This document shows positions 26,556 through 35,237 of a stretch of 64,000 nucleotides of DNA, piece by piece; position 1 is the stretch's first letter; each line of letters begins with the position of its first letter. Source of the stretch: Novispirillum itersonii. Lineage in GTDB: Bacteria; Pseudomonadota; Alphaproteobacteria; Rhodospirillales; Rhodospirillaceae. The position numbers and the translations under genes were made by a program. The notes beneath the pieces were generated by a model that saw only the letters and a program-made list of their open reading frames with translations, was not told the origin of the DNA and ran no database searches. The stretch lies in the NCBI RefSeq assembly GCF_014205675.1, contig NZ_JACIIX010000002.1, positions 336,550 to 400,549 on the forward strand, read 5' to 3'.

Positions 26556-28574
26556 ATGTCGAATGAGGCTCCGATCACGGCTGGCGGCGCGGTTATCCTG
26601 CGTGAGCGGTTCGAAATTGATCCGGCCAAGCCGATCAATGACCTGAGCATGCCTCAGGCCCTGGCCTTTGCCTGCGTTGACAAGCGCGGGGCCGGGCGGT
26701 CTCTGTATGCCCTGATCTGCCGCCACGATCTGCCGATCCGGATGGGGGCGATGCGGGCGATGAAAGGCGTACAGGCAGCCGGTGTGCTGACGCTGGTGGA
26801 ATATGGCATCATCGACTGGCCGCTGGTTGGCCGCAAGGTGATGGCTGTGGTCTACGAACGGCCCGGCGGCCCGAAGGTGCTGCCGAAGCCCGGCGGAAAG
26901 TTTGAGCCGGTCGCGGAAATCCTGTTCCCGAAAAAAGTTCTGCGGCCGCTGTTCAATGCCCTGAACGAAATGTCACAGCGTGGGGTGATCCACCGCGCCA
27001 TCCGGCTGGACAACCTGTATTGGTCTGATCCCGGCAAGGATCATGTGGTGCTGGGCGATTACACCACCTCGCCGCCGGGGTACGACAATCCGGCCCTGTA
27101 TGAACCGCTGGAACTGGCGATGGCCAATCCGGAGGGGCGGGGTCAGACCAGTGTGAAGGATGACCTGTATGCCCTTGGCATGGTCTCCATCGGCCTGCTC
27201 AATGGCCGGGATTTTCCGGTACAGGGCCAGTCGGCGCCGGAAGTGGTGGCGTCGAAGCTGGCCCAGTCAACTTACGCCAACTATGCCACCGAAAGCCGGG
27301 TTCCGCTCAACCTGCTGGAACTGCTGCGCGGCCTGCTGTGTGATGACACCCGCGACCGCTGGAAGCTGGAAGACCTTGATCTGTGGCTGAACGGGCGGCG
27401 GGTGACCCCGATTCAGCCCAAACCGGCGAAACGGTCGCAGCGGGCTTTCAAGTTTGAAGGCAAGGACTATTTCTCGGTGCGGGAACTGGCCAACGCCATG
27501 TCCCGCCACTGGGATGCCGCTATTCCGGTGGTGATGGATGGCCGGGTGGAAATCTGGCTGCGCCGGGGGCTGGAAGATAACGAGCTGGCCGATGTGGTCG
27601 CCTCGGTGATCCGGGTGGCGCAGGCGACGGGGGATCAGCGGCAGGTCGGCGATCTGGCGCTGGCCCGGGTTCTGCTGGTGCTGGACCCACGGGCCCCGAT
27701 CCGCTACCGCGAGGTGCGGGTGACGCTGGATGGCTTCGGGACGGCACTGGCCACCGCATCGATGCAGAAGAAGGCGCTGCGGCCCTATGCCGAGATTCTG
27801 GCCCGGGATATGGCCAAGCACTGGGTTGGGGCGCAGGGGTATCATAATACCGAGCTTGCGCACTACGAGTCCCAGTTCAAGGATCTGGCGGGCAACCTCT
27901 CAACCCCGATGATGGGGTGGGGTATCGAGCGCTGCCTGTACGAGCTGAACGAAACCCTGCATTGCCAGAGCCCGCTGATCGAGGCGGAGTTCGTCTCCGA
28001 TATCCGGGAGCTTCTTCCGGCCCTTGATCGGGCGGCGCAGAAACTGGACCCCAAGACCAAACCGGTGGACCGCCATATCGCCGCCTATATCGGGGTCAAA
28101 TGGCAGCGGGATACCAAGGTTCAGTTCCGCACCATGGCGGAGCAGGATCCGATCCGCGCCACGCTGGGGATGGTCAGCCTGCTGGCGGTGTTGCAGTGGC
28201 GTCTTGGTCCCCCGGCCCTGCACGGCCTGTGTGGCTGGGTCGGCGGGCAGCTCGGCCCGTTGATCAACAGCTATAACAGCCGCGAAAAGCGGAAGGAGCT
28301 GGAGAAGGAGATCCCCAAGCTGGTCCGCAAGGGCAGCCTGCCGGATCTCTATAATCTGCTCGATAATCAGGAAGAACGCCTGAAGGATGCCGAGGGGTTC
28401 GCCTGGGCGCGGGCCGAATATGCCGCTGCCGAACAGCAGCTGAAGGCGGCGGAGCAGGGGCGGACGGTGATTGACGGGCGGGCAGCGTTGCAGGGCCAGC
28501 AGGCGGCGGCGGTGATGGCAACCTGTATTGCCCTGCTGACGGTGACGGTGCTGCTGTTCATGAAGGTCTGGTGA
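26556..28574 (+). CDS. Tail-anchored pseudokinase
   Basis: A 672-residue protein with a eukaryotic-like Ser/Thr kinase fold in its first about 260 residues. RGVIHRAIRLDNLYW (143-157) is the catalytic loop with HRD changed to HRA (146-148). The DFG position reads GDY (167-169), and no glycine-rich loop or VAIK lysine is visible. Structural KDDLYALGMVSIGLL (201-215) is kept. It is therefore probably a pseudokinase. Residues 300-580 are an unrecognised helical region, 580-645 look coiled-coil, and 648-669 form one C-terminal membrane helix, leaving almost no tail: a tail-anchored topology facing the cytoplasm. The next gene begins within nine bases, so they form a pair. Confidence 0.75.
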   Translation: MSNEAPITAGGAVILRERFEIDPAKPINDLSMPQALAFACVDKRGAGRSLYALICRHDLPIRMGAMRAMKGVQAAGVLTLVEYGIIDWPLVGRKVMAVVYERPGGPKVLPKPGGKFEPVAEILFPKKVLRPLFNALNEMSQRGVIHRAIRLDNLYWSDPGKDHVVLGDYTTSPPGYDNPALYEPLELAMANPEGRGQTSVKDDLYALGMVSIGLLNGRDFPVQGQSAPEVVASKLAQSTYANYATESRVPLNLLELLRGLLCDDTRDRWKLEDLDLWLNGRRVTPIQPKPAKRSQRAFKFEGKDYFSVRELANAMSRHWDAAIPVVMDGRVEIWLRRGLEDNELADVVASVIRVAQATGDQRQVGDLALARVLLVLDPRAPIRYREVRVTLDGFGTALATASMQKKALRPYAEILARDMAKHWVGAQGYHNTELAHYESQFKDLAGNLSTPMMGWGIERCLYELNETLHCQSPLIEAEFVSDIRELLPALDRAAQKLDPKTKPVDRHIAAYIGVKWQRDTKVQFRTMAEQDPIRATLGMVSLLAVLQWRLGPPALHGLCGWVGGQLGPLINSYNSREKRKELEKEIPKLVRKGSLPDLYNLLDNQEERLKDAEGFAWARAEYAAAEQQLKAAEQGRTVIDGRAALQGQQAAAVMATCIALLTVTVLLFMKVW

Positions 28575-28579
28575 GGATA

Positions 28580-29125
28580 ATGGCGAAAGCTGCAACCAAG
28601 GCACTGGGATCTAAAGGCAAGTCAGCCGGGGGCAAGAAGCCGTCGCTGCTGCGCAACGTCGGCCTTCTGATTGCCGTGGTCCCCCTGATTTTTGTGTTCA
28701 TGCCGACGGTGATCTTTCTCGGAATTACGATGATCCCGACGCTGGTGGCCCTGATGGTCGATAAATCCGGGCGACGGTATGGAGGTATTGCTGTCGGGGC
28801 GCTGAATTTCTCCGGGGTTCTGCCCTATCTGCTGGATCTGTGGCTGAAGGACCATTCGGTCCCCCATGCCCTGACGCTGCTGGCCAATGTCTTTAACCTG
28901 ATGGTGATTCTGGGCGCCTCCGCCTTTGGCTGGATGCTGTACATCGTGACCCCGCTGCTGGTGTCCGGGGCGATGAGCTTTTCGTCCTCCAACCGGACTT
29001 CCAACCTGAAAACCAAGCAGCAGGAGCTGCTGGCGCATTGGGGACCGGATGTCGCCAAGGCTGATGACGGTGCGGACATGATGAAGAAGCGCCGCCGCCC
29101 CGGCGCCGATGATGACGAGGACTGA
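28580..29125 (+). CDS. Membrane partner of the pseudokinase
   Basis: A 181-residue inner membrane protein I do not recognise. After a basic N-terminus (KALGSKGKSAGGKKPSLLR) come four or so hydrophobic segments (about 25-45, 47-60, 70-92, 100-135), then a charged tail ending in KKRRRPGADDDED. ATG 28580 is preceded by GGTGA; a GTG at 28571 overlapping the previous stop is an alternative. Spacing to the pseudokinase gene is five bases, so the two are co-translated and probably form a membrane complex. A strong terminator follows. Confidence 0.65.
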   Translation: MAKAATKALGSKGKSAGGKKPSLLRNVGLLIAVVPLIFVFMPTVIFLGITMIPTLVALMVDKSGRRYGGIAVGALNFSGVLPYLLDLWLKDHSVPHALTLLANVFNLMVILGASAFGWMLYIVTPLLVSGAMSFSSSNRTSNLKTKQQELLAHWGPDVAKADDGADMMKKRRRPGADDDED

Positions 29126-29158
29126 AGACATCCCTCCACTCTGTGGGGGTGAAGAAAA

Positions 29159-29194
29159 AAGCCGCTGTCCAACCGGACGGCGGCTTCTTTTCTG
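29159..29194. terminator. Bidirectional terminator
   Basis: AAGCCGCTGTCC (29159-29170) pairs with GGACGGCGGCTT (29175-29186), 12 bp with one wobble and loop AACC, followed by CTTTTCTG. On the other strand it is followed by TTTTTTCTTC. It separates the membrane protein gene from the converging ABC transporter operon. Confidence 0.88.
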
Positions 29195-29220
29195 TCAGGA
29201 GGGGCAGAAGGGGCAGGGCC

Positions 29221-30042
29221 TCACCCGGCCGGTGTGCGGGCCCGTTCCCGCTGGCGCAGCAGAACGTAGGCAACAGCGACGGCAACTGTCACCGTAACGA
29301 ACAGCAGGCCGATGATGTTCACCACCGGCGTCAGGCCAAACCGCATCCGTGATCCGATTTCGGTCACCAGTGTGTGGCTGGCCCCGATGGAAAAGACGGT
29401 GGTGTTGTAGTTTTCGATCGATTGCAGGAAAGCAATCACGGCGGCGGACAGCATGGCCGGGCGCAGGAACGGCAGGGTGATCCGCCGGAACACCTGCATG
29501 TGGGTGGCCCCGAGATCCAGCGCCGCCTCTTCCAGCGAGGTATCCTGCCGTTGCAGGCGGGCCATGAACATCAGCATGCAGTAGGCGGCGATGAAGGTGC
29601 TCTGGGCCATCACCGTCAGGCCAAGCCCACCCCCGACATCGACCTGACGCCAGAAAATCAGGGTGGAAATGCCGAGGATGATCCCCGGTGTCAGCACCGG
29701 TGACACCAGCACCCCATAGAGCAGGCTGCCGCTGCGGGCATCCAGCCGCGACAGCAGCAGCGCCCCGGAAAGGCCCAGCGGCAGCGACAGCAGGATCACC
29801 CCGGTGGCGACCACCACGGAATTGACGATCCCCTGTAGGATCCGCTGATCCTCGGCCAGTTCGGAGAACCAGCGCAGCGAAAAGCCCTGCCACTGCGTCA
29901 CTGATGGCGGGCTGTAGCTGTTAAACCCCGCCGCCACCATCAGGATGAGCGGCAGGAACAGGTAGGCGAAGAACAGGGCCATGTAGACGGACAGGACCAC
30001 ACGGCTGGCGGAGACAGAAGAAGAGGGGGCCGTGCTGCTCAT
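29221..30042 (-). CDS. potC: Polyamine-type ABC transporter permease, PotC-like
   Basis: Inner membrane permease of 273 residues with six predicted transmembrane segments and the EAA loop EEAALDLGATHMQVFRRITLPFLRP that contacts the ATPase. It belongs to the spermidine/putrescine (PotC/YdcV/PotI) group. Its start overlaps the upstream permease stop by four bases. It is the last gene of the four-gene importer. The substrate could be putrescine, spermidine or a related compound such as an opine or amino-acid derivative. Confidence 0.88.
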   Translation of the reverse strand: MSSTAPSSSVSASRVVLSVYMALFFAYLFLPLILMVAAGFNSYSPPSVTQWQGFSLRWFSELAEDQRILQGIVNSVVVATGVILLSLPLGLSGALLLSRLDARSGSLLYGVLVSPVLTPGIILGISTLIFWRQVDVGGGLGLTVMAQSTFIAAYCMLMFMARLQRQDTSLEEAALDLGATHMQVFRRITLPFLRPAMLSAAVIAFLQSIENYNTTVFSIGASHTLVTEIGSRMRFGLTPVVNIIGLLFVTVTVAVAVAYVLLRQRERARTPAG

Positions 30043-31088
30043 TTGGCGATATCCCGGATGCCGACCTTAAAGACCTTCATCATCAGGATGATGAAGGCCA
30101 CGCACACCAGCAGCAGGGTGAAGGCATAGGCCGCCCCCTGATTCCAGTAGAAGCTGTCGTAGAATTTGGAATAGATCAGCTGCGAGAACCACGGCTGGGC
30201 GGTGCCGCGTGTCATGATATGCGGCACGGAGAACGACCCGGCGGACAGCATAAAGGTCATGATGCTGCCGACGGCGATCCCCGGCTTGGCATGGGGCAGC
30301 ACCACCCGGCTGTGGATTTTCCATGTCGAGGCCCCAAGGTCGCGGGCGGCTTCGATCTGGTTGGTGTCCAGTGTTTCAATGGTGTTGTAGATCGGGAACA
30401 CCATGAACAGCACGTAGGCATAGACCATCGCCACGAACACCCCGGCCCCGCTGTCGAGGAAGCGCACCGGTTCCGGCAGGCCGAACCACAGCAGCACGCT
30501 GTTGGCGACCCCCTGATAGTCGAGGATCATCAGCCACGCGAACACCCGCAGCAGCTCGTTGATGGCATAGGGAATCACCAGACCCAGCAGGATCAGCGCC
30601 GCCCGCTCCGGTTTTGCCAGTTTGGCGGCGGCATAGGCCACCGGATAGCACACCGCGAAGGCAATCAGCGTCACCATCAGCGAAGCGCCGATGGTCTTGA
30701 CGAAGATCTCGGCGTGATAGCCGCTCATTTCGGTGTAATTGCTGATGGTATAGACCTTGACCGGGGCGGTGTCCTGCCCCTGTAGGGTGGTCAGCTCCTG
30801 CTCCATGGCGCTGACGGAGCGGGCCAGTTTTTCCCGCTCTGCCATCTTGTCCGGATCGGTGGTGCCCTCCAGAGCCCCCAGATCATACTGGGCAAGGCTG
30901 AGGGCGTTGTTCAGCTCCTCAATCCGCATTCCGGCGGTGACGGCGGAATCCGGCTGCTCCATGCGCCACAGGCTTTGCTCGATCATGAAGAGCTGGGGGC
31001 CGACGATCATCGCCAGCGTCCACACCGCCACCCCCAGCAGGATGATGGTGCCCAGCAGCGGGCCGTAACTGCGGTAAACAGCGTTCAT
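30039..31088 (-). CDS. potB: Polyamine-type ABC transporter permease with periplasmic insert, PotB-like
   Basis: Inner membrane permease of 349 residues, about 50-60 longer than the usual PotB/PotH. Transmembrane segment 1 is at about 10-32. Residues 44-109 (RMEQPDSA...ELTTLQGQD) form a charged, heptad-like helical insert in the first periplasmic loop before the conserved core resumes with AEIFVKTIGASLMVT. The EAA loop IEAARDLGASTWKIHSRVVLPHAKPG is normal. It overlaps the second permease by four bases and follows the ATPase by nine. Confidence 0.88.
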   Translation of the reverse strand: MNAVYRSYGPLLGTIILLGVAVWTLAMIVGPQLFMIEQSLWRMEQPDSAVTAGMRIEELNNALSLAQYDLGALEGTTDPDKMAEREKLARSVSAMEQELTTLQGQDTAPVKVYTISNYTEMSGYHAEIFVKTIGASLMVTLIAFAVCYPVAYAAAKLAKPERAALILLGLVIPYAINELLRVFAWLMILDYQGVANSVLLWFGLPEPVRFLDSGAGVFVAMVYAYVLFMVFPIYNTIETLDTNQIEAARDLGASTWKIHSRVVLPHAKPGIAVGSIMTFMLSAGSFSVPHIMTRGTAQPWFSQLIYSKFYDSFYWNQGAAYAFTLLLVCVAFIILMMKVFKVGIRDIAK

Positions 31089-31097
31089 CGGCGGGCC

Positions 31098-32195
31098 TCA
31101 CTCGTCACGGGCCAGCGCCCCGGCGGGCAGGGCAAGGGCATCTTCGGGGGCAATCCGCAGCCAGTGATCGGTGCCGGTTTCGGCAGCGTGGCGGCTGTCG
31201 TTGGTGATGTGGGCGCTGAACGGCGTGCCCTGACAGTCGAAGAACAGGTTGATGAACGGGCCTTCCAGATCGCGGCGCAGGAAGGTGCCGCGCAGGGCCA
31301 GACCGGCGCCGTCCGGCGTATCCTGCAGGCGGGTGCGTTCCGGGCGGATGAAGACGATGGTCTTGTCTCCGGCCGCCAGTCCGGGGCCGCTGCGGGCGGT
31401 CAGGGTGCCGAAGCGGGTGGAGACGGTGGCGAAGCCGCCGCTGATGCTGTCAACGGTGCCGGTCAGGCGGTTGCTTTCGCCGACGAAACTGGCGACAAAA
31501 CTGGTGGCCGGGTTGTCGTAGATGTCATCGCCGCGCCCGACCTGTTCGACCACCCCGGAGCGCATCACCGCCACCCGGTCCGACATGGTCAGGGCTTCCC
31601 CCTGATCATGGGTGATGTACAGGAAGGTGACGCCGGTCTTGCGCTGGATCTCTTTCAGCTCCGTCCGCATGTGCTGGCGCAGCTTCAGGTCAAGGGCGGA
31701 CAGCGGTTCATCAAGCAGCAGCACCGCCGGTTCCACCGCCAGTGCCCGGGCGATGGCAACGCGCTGGCGCTGTCCGCCGGACAGGGCGGTCGGCAGTTTG
31801 TCGCCCTGCCCATCCAGCGCCACAAGGGCAAGCAGTTCCTCGGCCTTTTCCCGGCGGTCACGTCTGGAGACGCCGCGTACCTCCAGACCGAAGGCGACGT
31901 TTTCCCACACCGGCATCAGCGGAAACAGGGCAAGGTTCTGAAAAATCAGCGCGGTCGGGCGGCGGTTGGGGCCAAGGGCGGTGACATCGGCGTCACCGAT
32001 GCGGATGGTGCCGCCGGTCGGGCTCATGAAGCCGGAAATCATCCGCAGCAGGGTGGTCTTGCCACAGCCGGACGGCCCGAGGATGGAAAAGAACTCCCCG
32101 GCCTGAATGGTCAGGGTGGTGGGCTGCACGGCGGTGAAATCACCGAACCGCATCGAGACGGAGTCAAGAGAGACGCTTTTACCGCGCATACGCAT
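31098..32195 (-). CDS. potA: Polyamine-type ABC transporter ATPase
   Basis: ATP-binding subunit of 365 residues. Walker A GPSGCGKTT is at 40-48, Q-loop Q86, signature LSGGQRQR at 138-145, Walker B LLLDEP at 159-164 and switch H196 (THDQGEA). The C-terminal TOBE region (about 280-350) is typical of PotA. Start could be the first ATG (MRMRGKS) or the third codon (MRGKS). It stands 105 bases behind the binding protein gene, with a terminator-like hairpin between. Confidence 0.92.
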   Translation of the reverse strand: MRMRGKSVSLDSVSMRFGDFTAVQPTTLTIQAGEFFSILGPSGCGKTTLLRMISGFMSPTGGTIRIGDADVTALGPNRRPTALIFQNLALFPLMPVWENVAFGLEVRGVSRRDRREKAEELLALVALDGQGDKLPTALSGGQRQRVAIARALAVEPAVLLLDEPLSALDLKLRQHMRTELKEIQRKTGVTFLYITHDQGEALTMSDRVAVMRSGVVEQVGRGDDIYDNPATSFVASFVGESNRLTGTVDSISGGFATVSTRFGTLTARSGPGLAAGDKTIVFIRPERTRLQDTPDGAGLALRGTFLRRDLEGPFINLFFDCQGTPFSAHITNDSRHAAETGTDHWLRIAPEDALALPAGALARDE

Positions 32196-32249
32196 CCTGC
32201 CGCAGTCGGGGCCTGCCGGGAAACGGGGCCGGGTGAACGGAAAACCGGA

Positions 32250-32290
32250 AAAAAGGAAACGGGCGCAGGGGTTTCCACCCGCTGCGCCCG
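32250..32290 (-). terminator. Intra-operon terminator between binding protein and ATPase genes
   Basis: On the minus strand CGGGCGCAG and CTGCGCCCG (32260-32268/32282-32290) form a 9-bp stem extended by three more pairs, followed by TTTCCTTTTTT. Partial termination here would give more binding protein than membrane components, as in many ABC operons. Confidence 0.7.
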
Positions 32291-32300
32291 CTGATCAGCC

Positions 32301-33446
32301 TCAGGCGTTGGTCAGCTTTTCAACGTATTCCTGACGGACCTTGGAGAAGTACGGCGGCTGCGGCGGCCAGAACACCAGCTTCTCGGTCGAGTCACCGGTA
32401 TAGGCCGCCTTCTGGAATTCACGCGCCACGTCGCTGATGTGGGCCTCGGCCCCCTTCACGGCAGAATTATAGCCGGTGACATTGGCGATGTAGCCGCCGA
32501 CTTTCGGGTTCAGCAGGTGGTTGATGAAGGCATAGGCCTGTTCGACGTTCTGCGAGCCGGACGGAATGCCGACGGTGTCGATCCAGCCGATCCCGCCTTC
32601 CTTCGGCATCAGGAACTTCCACTTCTTGTCGAGCTTATACAGCTCCAGACCGGTCGAATCCCACACCTGACCGATGGTGCAGCCAGCGTCAGTGAAAGCG
32701 GTGCGGGCCTGAGTGCCATCGTTCCAGAAGGCACCGACGTTCTTCTTGTGGGCGGCGGCAAACTTCAGGCAGCCATCCATCACCCGGCGCATTTCCGCCT
32801 CGGACTTGTAGATATCCAGCGAGCGGTTGCTCTTCACCTCGCCGATGGCGTCAAGGTAGATGGCAATGCCGATCAGCACCGACTTCTGGCGCATCGCGAC
32901 CTTCTTGGTCAGGTCGCCGTTCCACATGTGGGCGTAGGACAGCTCGCCGTACTTGCCCGGGAACTTGGTGGAGTCAAGGGCGATGGCTTCGGTGCCCCAG
33001 ATGTGCGGAATCAGGTAGCGCTTGCCCTTGCTGACCCCGCCGGAGGTGATGGAACCGCGCCACAGACCGGCGTCGATGGCATCGACCTTGATCTTCTTTT
33101 CGTCCAGCGCCAGCAGCAGATTGCCGTTGTCGTAGTTGGTACGGGTGTCGATGGACGGGAACACCACGTCGAAACCCTTGCCGCCGGAGGCCCGCAGCTT
33201 GTTTTCCAGCTCGTCGTTGGCACCGTAGGTGGCCAGCGTCGTCTTGATGCCGGTGGCTTTTTCAAACTCAGCGATCACGCTTTCCAGCTTGTAATCGCCC
33301 CAGCTGTAGACGGTGAGGGAGCCGGAGGAGGCGCGGGCATTGCGCACATAGGCCGGGGCCGCGGCCAGAACGGCACCGGCGGCGGCACCCTTCAGGACGG
33401 TGCGGCGATTCAGGCCACCGGTCAGCAGGGTCTTCAGATCAGCCAT
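32301..33446 (-). CDS. potD: Polyamine-type periplasmic binding protein, Tat-exported
   Basis: Extracytoplasmic solute-binding protein of 381 residues, first gene of the importer. The N-terminus has a twin-arginine signal (NRRTVLKGAAAGAVLAAA, R14-R15, cleavage near ARA at 39). The mature part starts SLTVYSWGDY, the usual PotD/PotF beginning, and keeps WGTEAIALD and WIDTVGIPSGSQN. Tat export of this family is common in alphaproteobacteria. Substrate is inferred from family only. Confidence 0.88.
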   Translation of the reverse strand: MADLKTLLTGGLNRRTVLKGAAAGAVLAAAPAYVRNARASSGSLTVYSWGDYKLESVIAEFEKATGIKTTLATYGANDELENKLRASGGKGFDVVFPSIDTRTNYDNGNLLLALDEKKIKVDAIDAGLWRGSITSGGVSKGKRYLIPHIWGTEAIALDSTKFPGKYGELSYAHMWNGDLTKKVAMRQKSVLIGIAIYLDAIGEVKSNRSLDIYKSEAEMRRVMDGCLKFAAAHKKNVGAFWNDGTQARTAFTDAGCTIGQVWDSTGLELYKLDKKWKFLMPKEGGIGWIDTVGIPSGSQNVEQAYAFINHLLNPKVGGYIANVTGYNSAVKGAEAHISDVAREFQKAAYTGDSTEKLVFWPPQPPYFSKVRQEYVEKLTNA

Positions 33447-33558
33447 GATTGTTCCCCAAATTTCATAAATGCAGAGTTGTCAGATCAACATGAAAGAGGT
33501 ACTCGCAAAACGAAGGGCGCAGTGTAAAAGGGATCTGCGTCAGTTTGGTGACGGGCGG

Positions 33559-33571
33559 ATGAAAGTTTCAT
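33559..33571. promoter_or_regulatory. Short palindrome between potD and phosphodiesterase genes
   Basis: ATGAAA-G-TTTCAT is a perfect 13-base palindrome in the divergent 33447-33637 region. It may be a regulator site for either gene; no regulator gene adjoins. Confidence 0.3.
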
Positions 33572-33637
33572 GCCGCTGTACAATCAGCGAATGATGATTG
33601 CATACGTCTGCACCTGTTCAAAGTGGAGTTTAGCGGT

Positions 33638-34462
33638 ATGGCCGGACGAGACAGCGGTTTCCCGAAAGTGGTTCTGGTGGTGCTGGACGGTCTGGGGGCC
33701 GAGACCGCTTTTGCCGAATTTGGCTGGCTGGAAGCCCTGACGGTCAGCGGTCGCGCCGCCCGCTGGACCATGACCTGTTGCCTGCCCAGCCTGTCGCGGC
33801 CGCTGTACCACACGGTTCTCAGCGGTCTGCCGCCGCTGGCACATGGCATCGTCAGCAACGAGATCAATGTTCCGGCGCGGGAGGAAACCGTGTTCACCGT
33901 TGCCCGGGCCAACGGGCGGAAAACGGCGGCCTCCGCTTCGCACTGGTTCGCCGAGCTATACCACGCCAATCCTTACGTTCCGGCAGAGCACCGGGAGGTG
34001 GATGACCCGCAGGCGGTGATCCAGCACGGGCGCTATTACAGCACCTTCGACTGCCCGGATGAGGAAGTGTTTCACGCCGCCGGATCCCTGATCCGCCGTC
34101 ATGCCCCGGATTTCCTGCTGCTGCACGCCCCGGCCTGCGACACCATCGGGCACCGCTTCGGCGGGCAGTCAGCGGAATACCGCCGCACCGCCTCGATGGC
34201 CGGGGATCTGATTGCCCGCTATGGTACTGACTGGCTGGAGCAGGGCTACCGGCTGGTGGTGACGGCGGACCATGGGATGGATGACATCGGCTGGCACGGC
34301 GGCACCCGCCCGGCAGCCCGTCAGGTGCCGTTCTATGTGGTCGGGGCCCGGGTCAGCGGGGCGCAGACCGCACCGGCGGATCAGCTGTCGGTGGCGCCGA
34401 CGGTGCTGTCGCTGCTCGGCCTGCCGGTTCCGGCCGGAATGACCGGCGTGGTGCTGGGGTAA
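33638..34462 (+). CDS. Alkaline phosphatase-superfamily phosphodiesterase
   Basis: Type I phosphodiesterase/nucleotide pyrophosphatase family protein of 274 residues. VVLVVLDGLGAE near the start provides the first metal aspartate, the TMTCCLPSLSRPLYHTVLSG block the nucleophile region, and the later D-x-x-G-H (CDTIGHRFG) and VTADHGMDD motifs the remaining metal ligands. ATG 33638 has GGAG eight bases upstream. No signal peptide is visible, so it is probably cytoplasmic. The substrate is unknown. Confidence 0.8.
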   Translation: MAGRDSGFPKVVLVVLDGLGAETAFAEFGWLEALTVSGRAARWTMTCCLPSLSRPLYHTVLSGLPPLAHGIVSNEINVPAREETVFTVARANGRKTAASASHWFAELYHANPYVPAEHREVDDPQAVIQHGRYYSTFDCPDEEVFHAAGSLIRRHAPDFLLLHAPACDTIGHRFGGQSAEYRRTASMAGDLIARYGTDWLEQGYRLVVTADHGMDDIGWHGGTRPAARQVPFYVVGARVSGAQTAPADQLSVAPTVLSLLGLPVPAGMTGVVLG

Positions 34463-34466
34463 GGTT

Positions 34467-35225
34467 TTACAGGGTTCCTGTCCGCAGCGCCTGTGCCCAG
34501 TCGGGGCGGTTGTTGCGGTCGGCCTGCCGGGCGGCGGGCTCGAAATCATAGGGCAGGCGGATCTGCTCCACCTGCCAACCGTCCGCTGTGCCGGTGATCA
34601 GCGCATAGCGTGCCTCCGGGCTGCCGGTGGCAACCCGATGCGGGATTGGATGGTCGTCGGTGTAGGCAGGCAGGCCAACGCTGCCGGGGTTGACGATCAG
34701 TGGCCCACCCGGCAGCGGCACCGTCCGGGCGATGTGGGTATGGCCGCACAGCACAAGTCCTGCCGTCACCTGTCCCAGACGCTCCCGGATCTCGGTTTCC
34801 GTCGCGGGCCGCAGTTTATCCGGGATGGTGGCGTCCACGGTTTCCAGCCAATAGGTCAGGTCGCTGTCCGGGGTGCCATGGCACAGCAGCACCTCCGGCG
34901 TCAGCCAGTGGCTGGCGGGCAGGCCGCTCAGCCAGTCCCGGCTTTCCGCACTCATGCAGGCGTGGGCGTAGCAGTCTGACGGACCGCGCCGGACCGGATC
35001 AAAGTCCAGAAGCTGCCGTTCATGGTTTCCGGCAATCTGGATCCAGTCCGTCTGCTGCCGCAGCAGGGCAGCGGTCTCTTCCGGCCACAGCGGGCCGGAG
35101 AGATGATCGCCAAGGGTGATCATCTGCACGCCCTGCCGTCCGGTGCGGCGTTCCACATCGGCCAGCACCGCCTGAAGGGCGGGCAGGTTGCCATGGATGT
35201 CGGACAGAACGGCAAGGCGTGTCAT
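34467..35225 (-). CDS. Calcineurin-like metallophosphoesterase
   Basis: A 252-residue cytoplasmic phosphoesterase with the full metal-binding set: LSDIHGNLPAL near the start, GDHLSGPLWP, AGNHERQ, CGHTHIARTV and NPGSVGLP. YfcE/MJ0936-like enzymes hydrolyse phosphodiesters, but the natural substrate is usually unknown. It lies 12 bases after tex and is probably co-transcribed with it. The stop faces the phosphodiesterase stop with four bases between. Confidence 0.88.
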   Translation of the reverse strand: MTRLAVLSDIHGNLPALQAVLADVERRTGRQGVQMITLGDHLSGPLWPEETAALLRQQTDWIQIAGNHERQLLDFDPVRRGPSDCYAHACMSAESRDWLSGLPASHWLTPEVLLCHGTPDSDLTYWLETVDATIPDKLRPATETEIRERLGQVTAGLVLCGHTHIARTVPLPGGPLIVNPGSVGLPAYTDDHPIPHRVATGSPEARYALITGTADGWQVEQIRLPYDFEPAARQADRNNRPDWAQALRTGTL

Positions 35226-35237
35226 CGGTGGTGGTCC

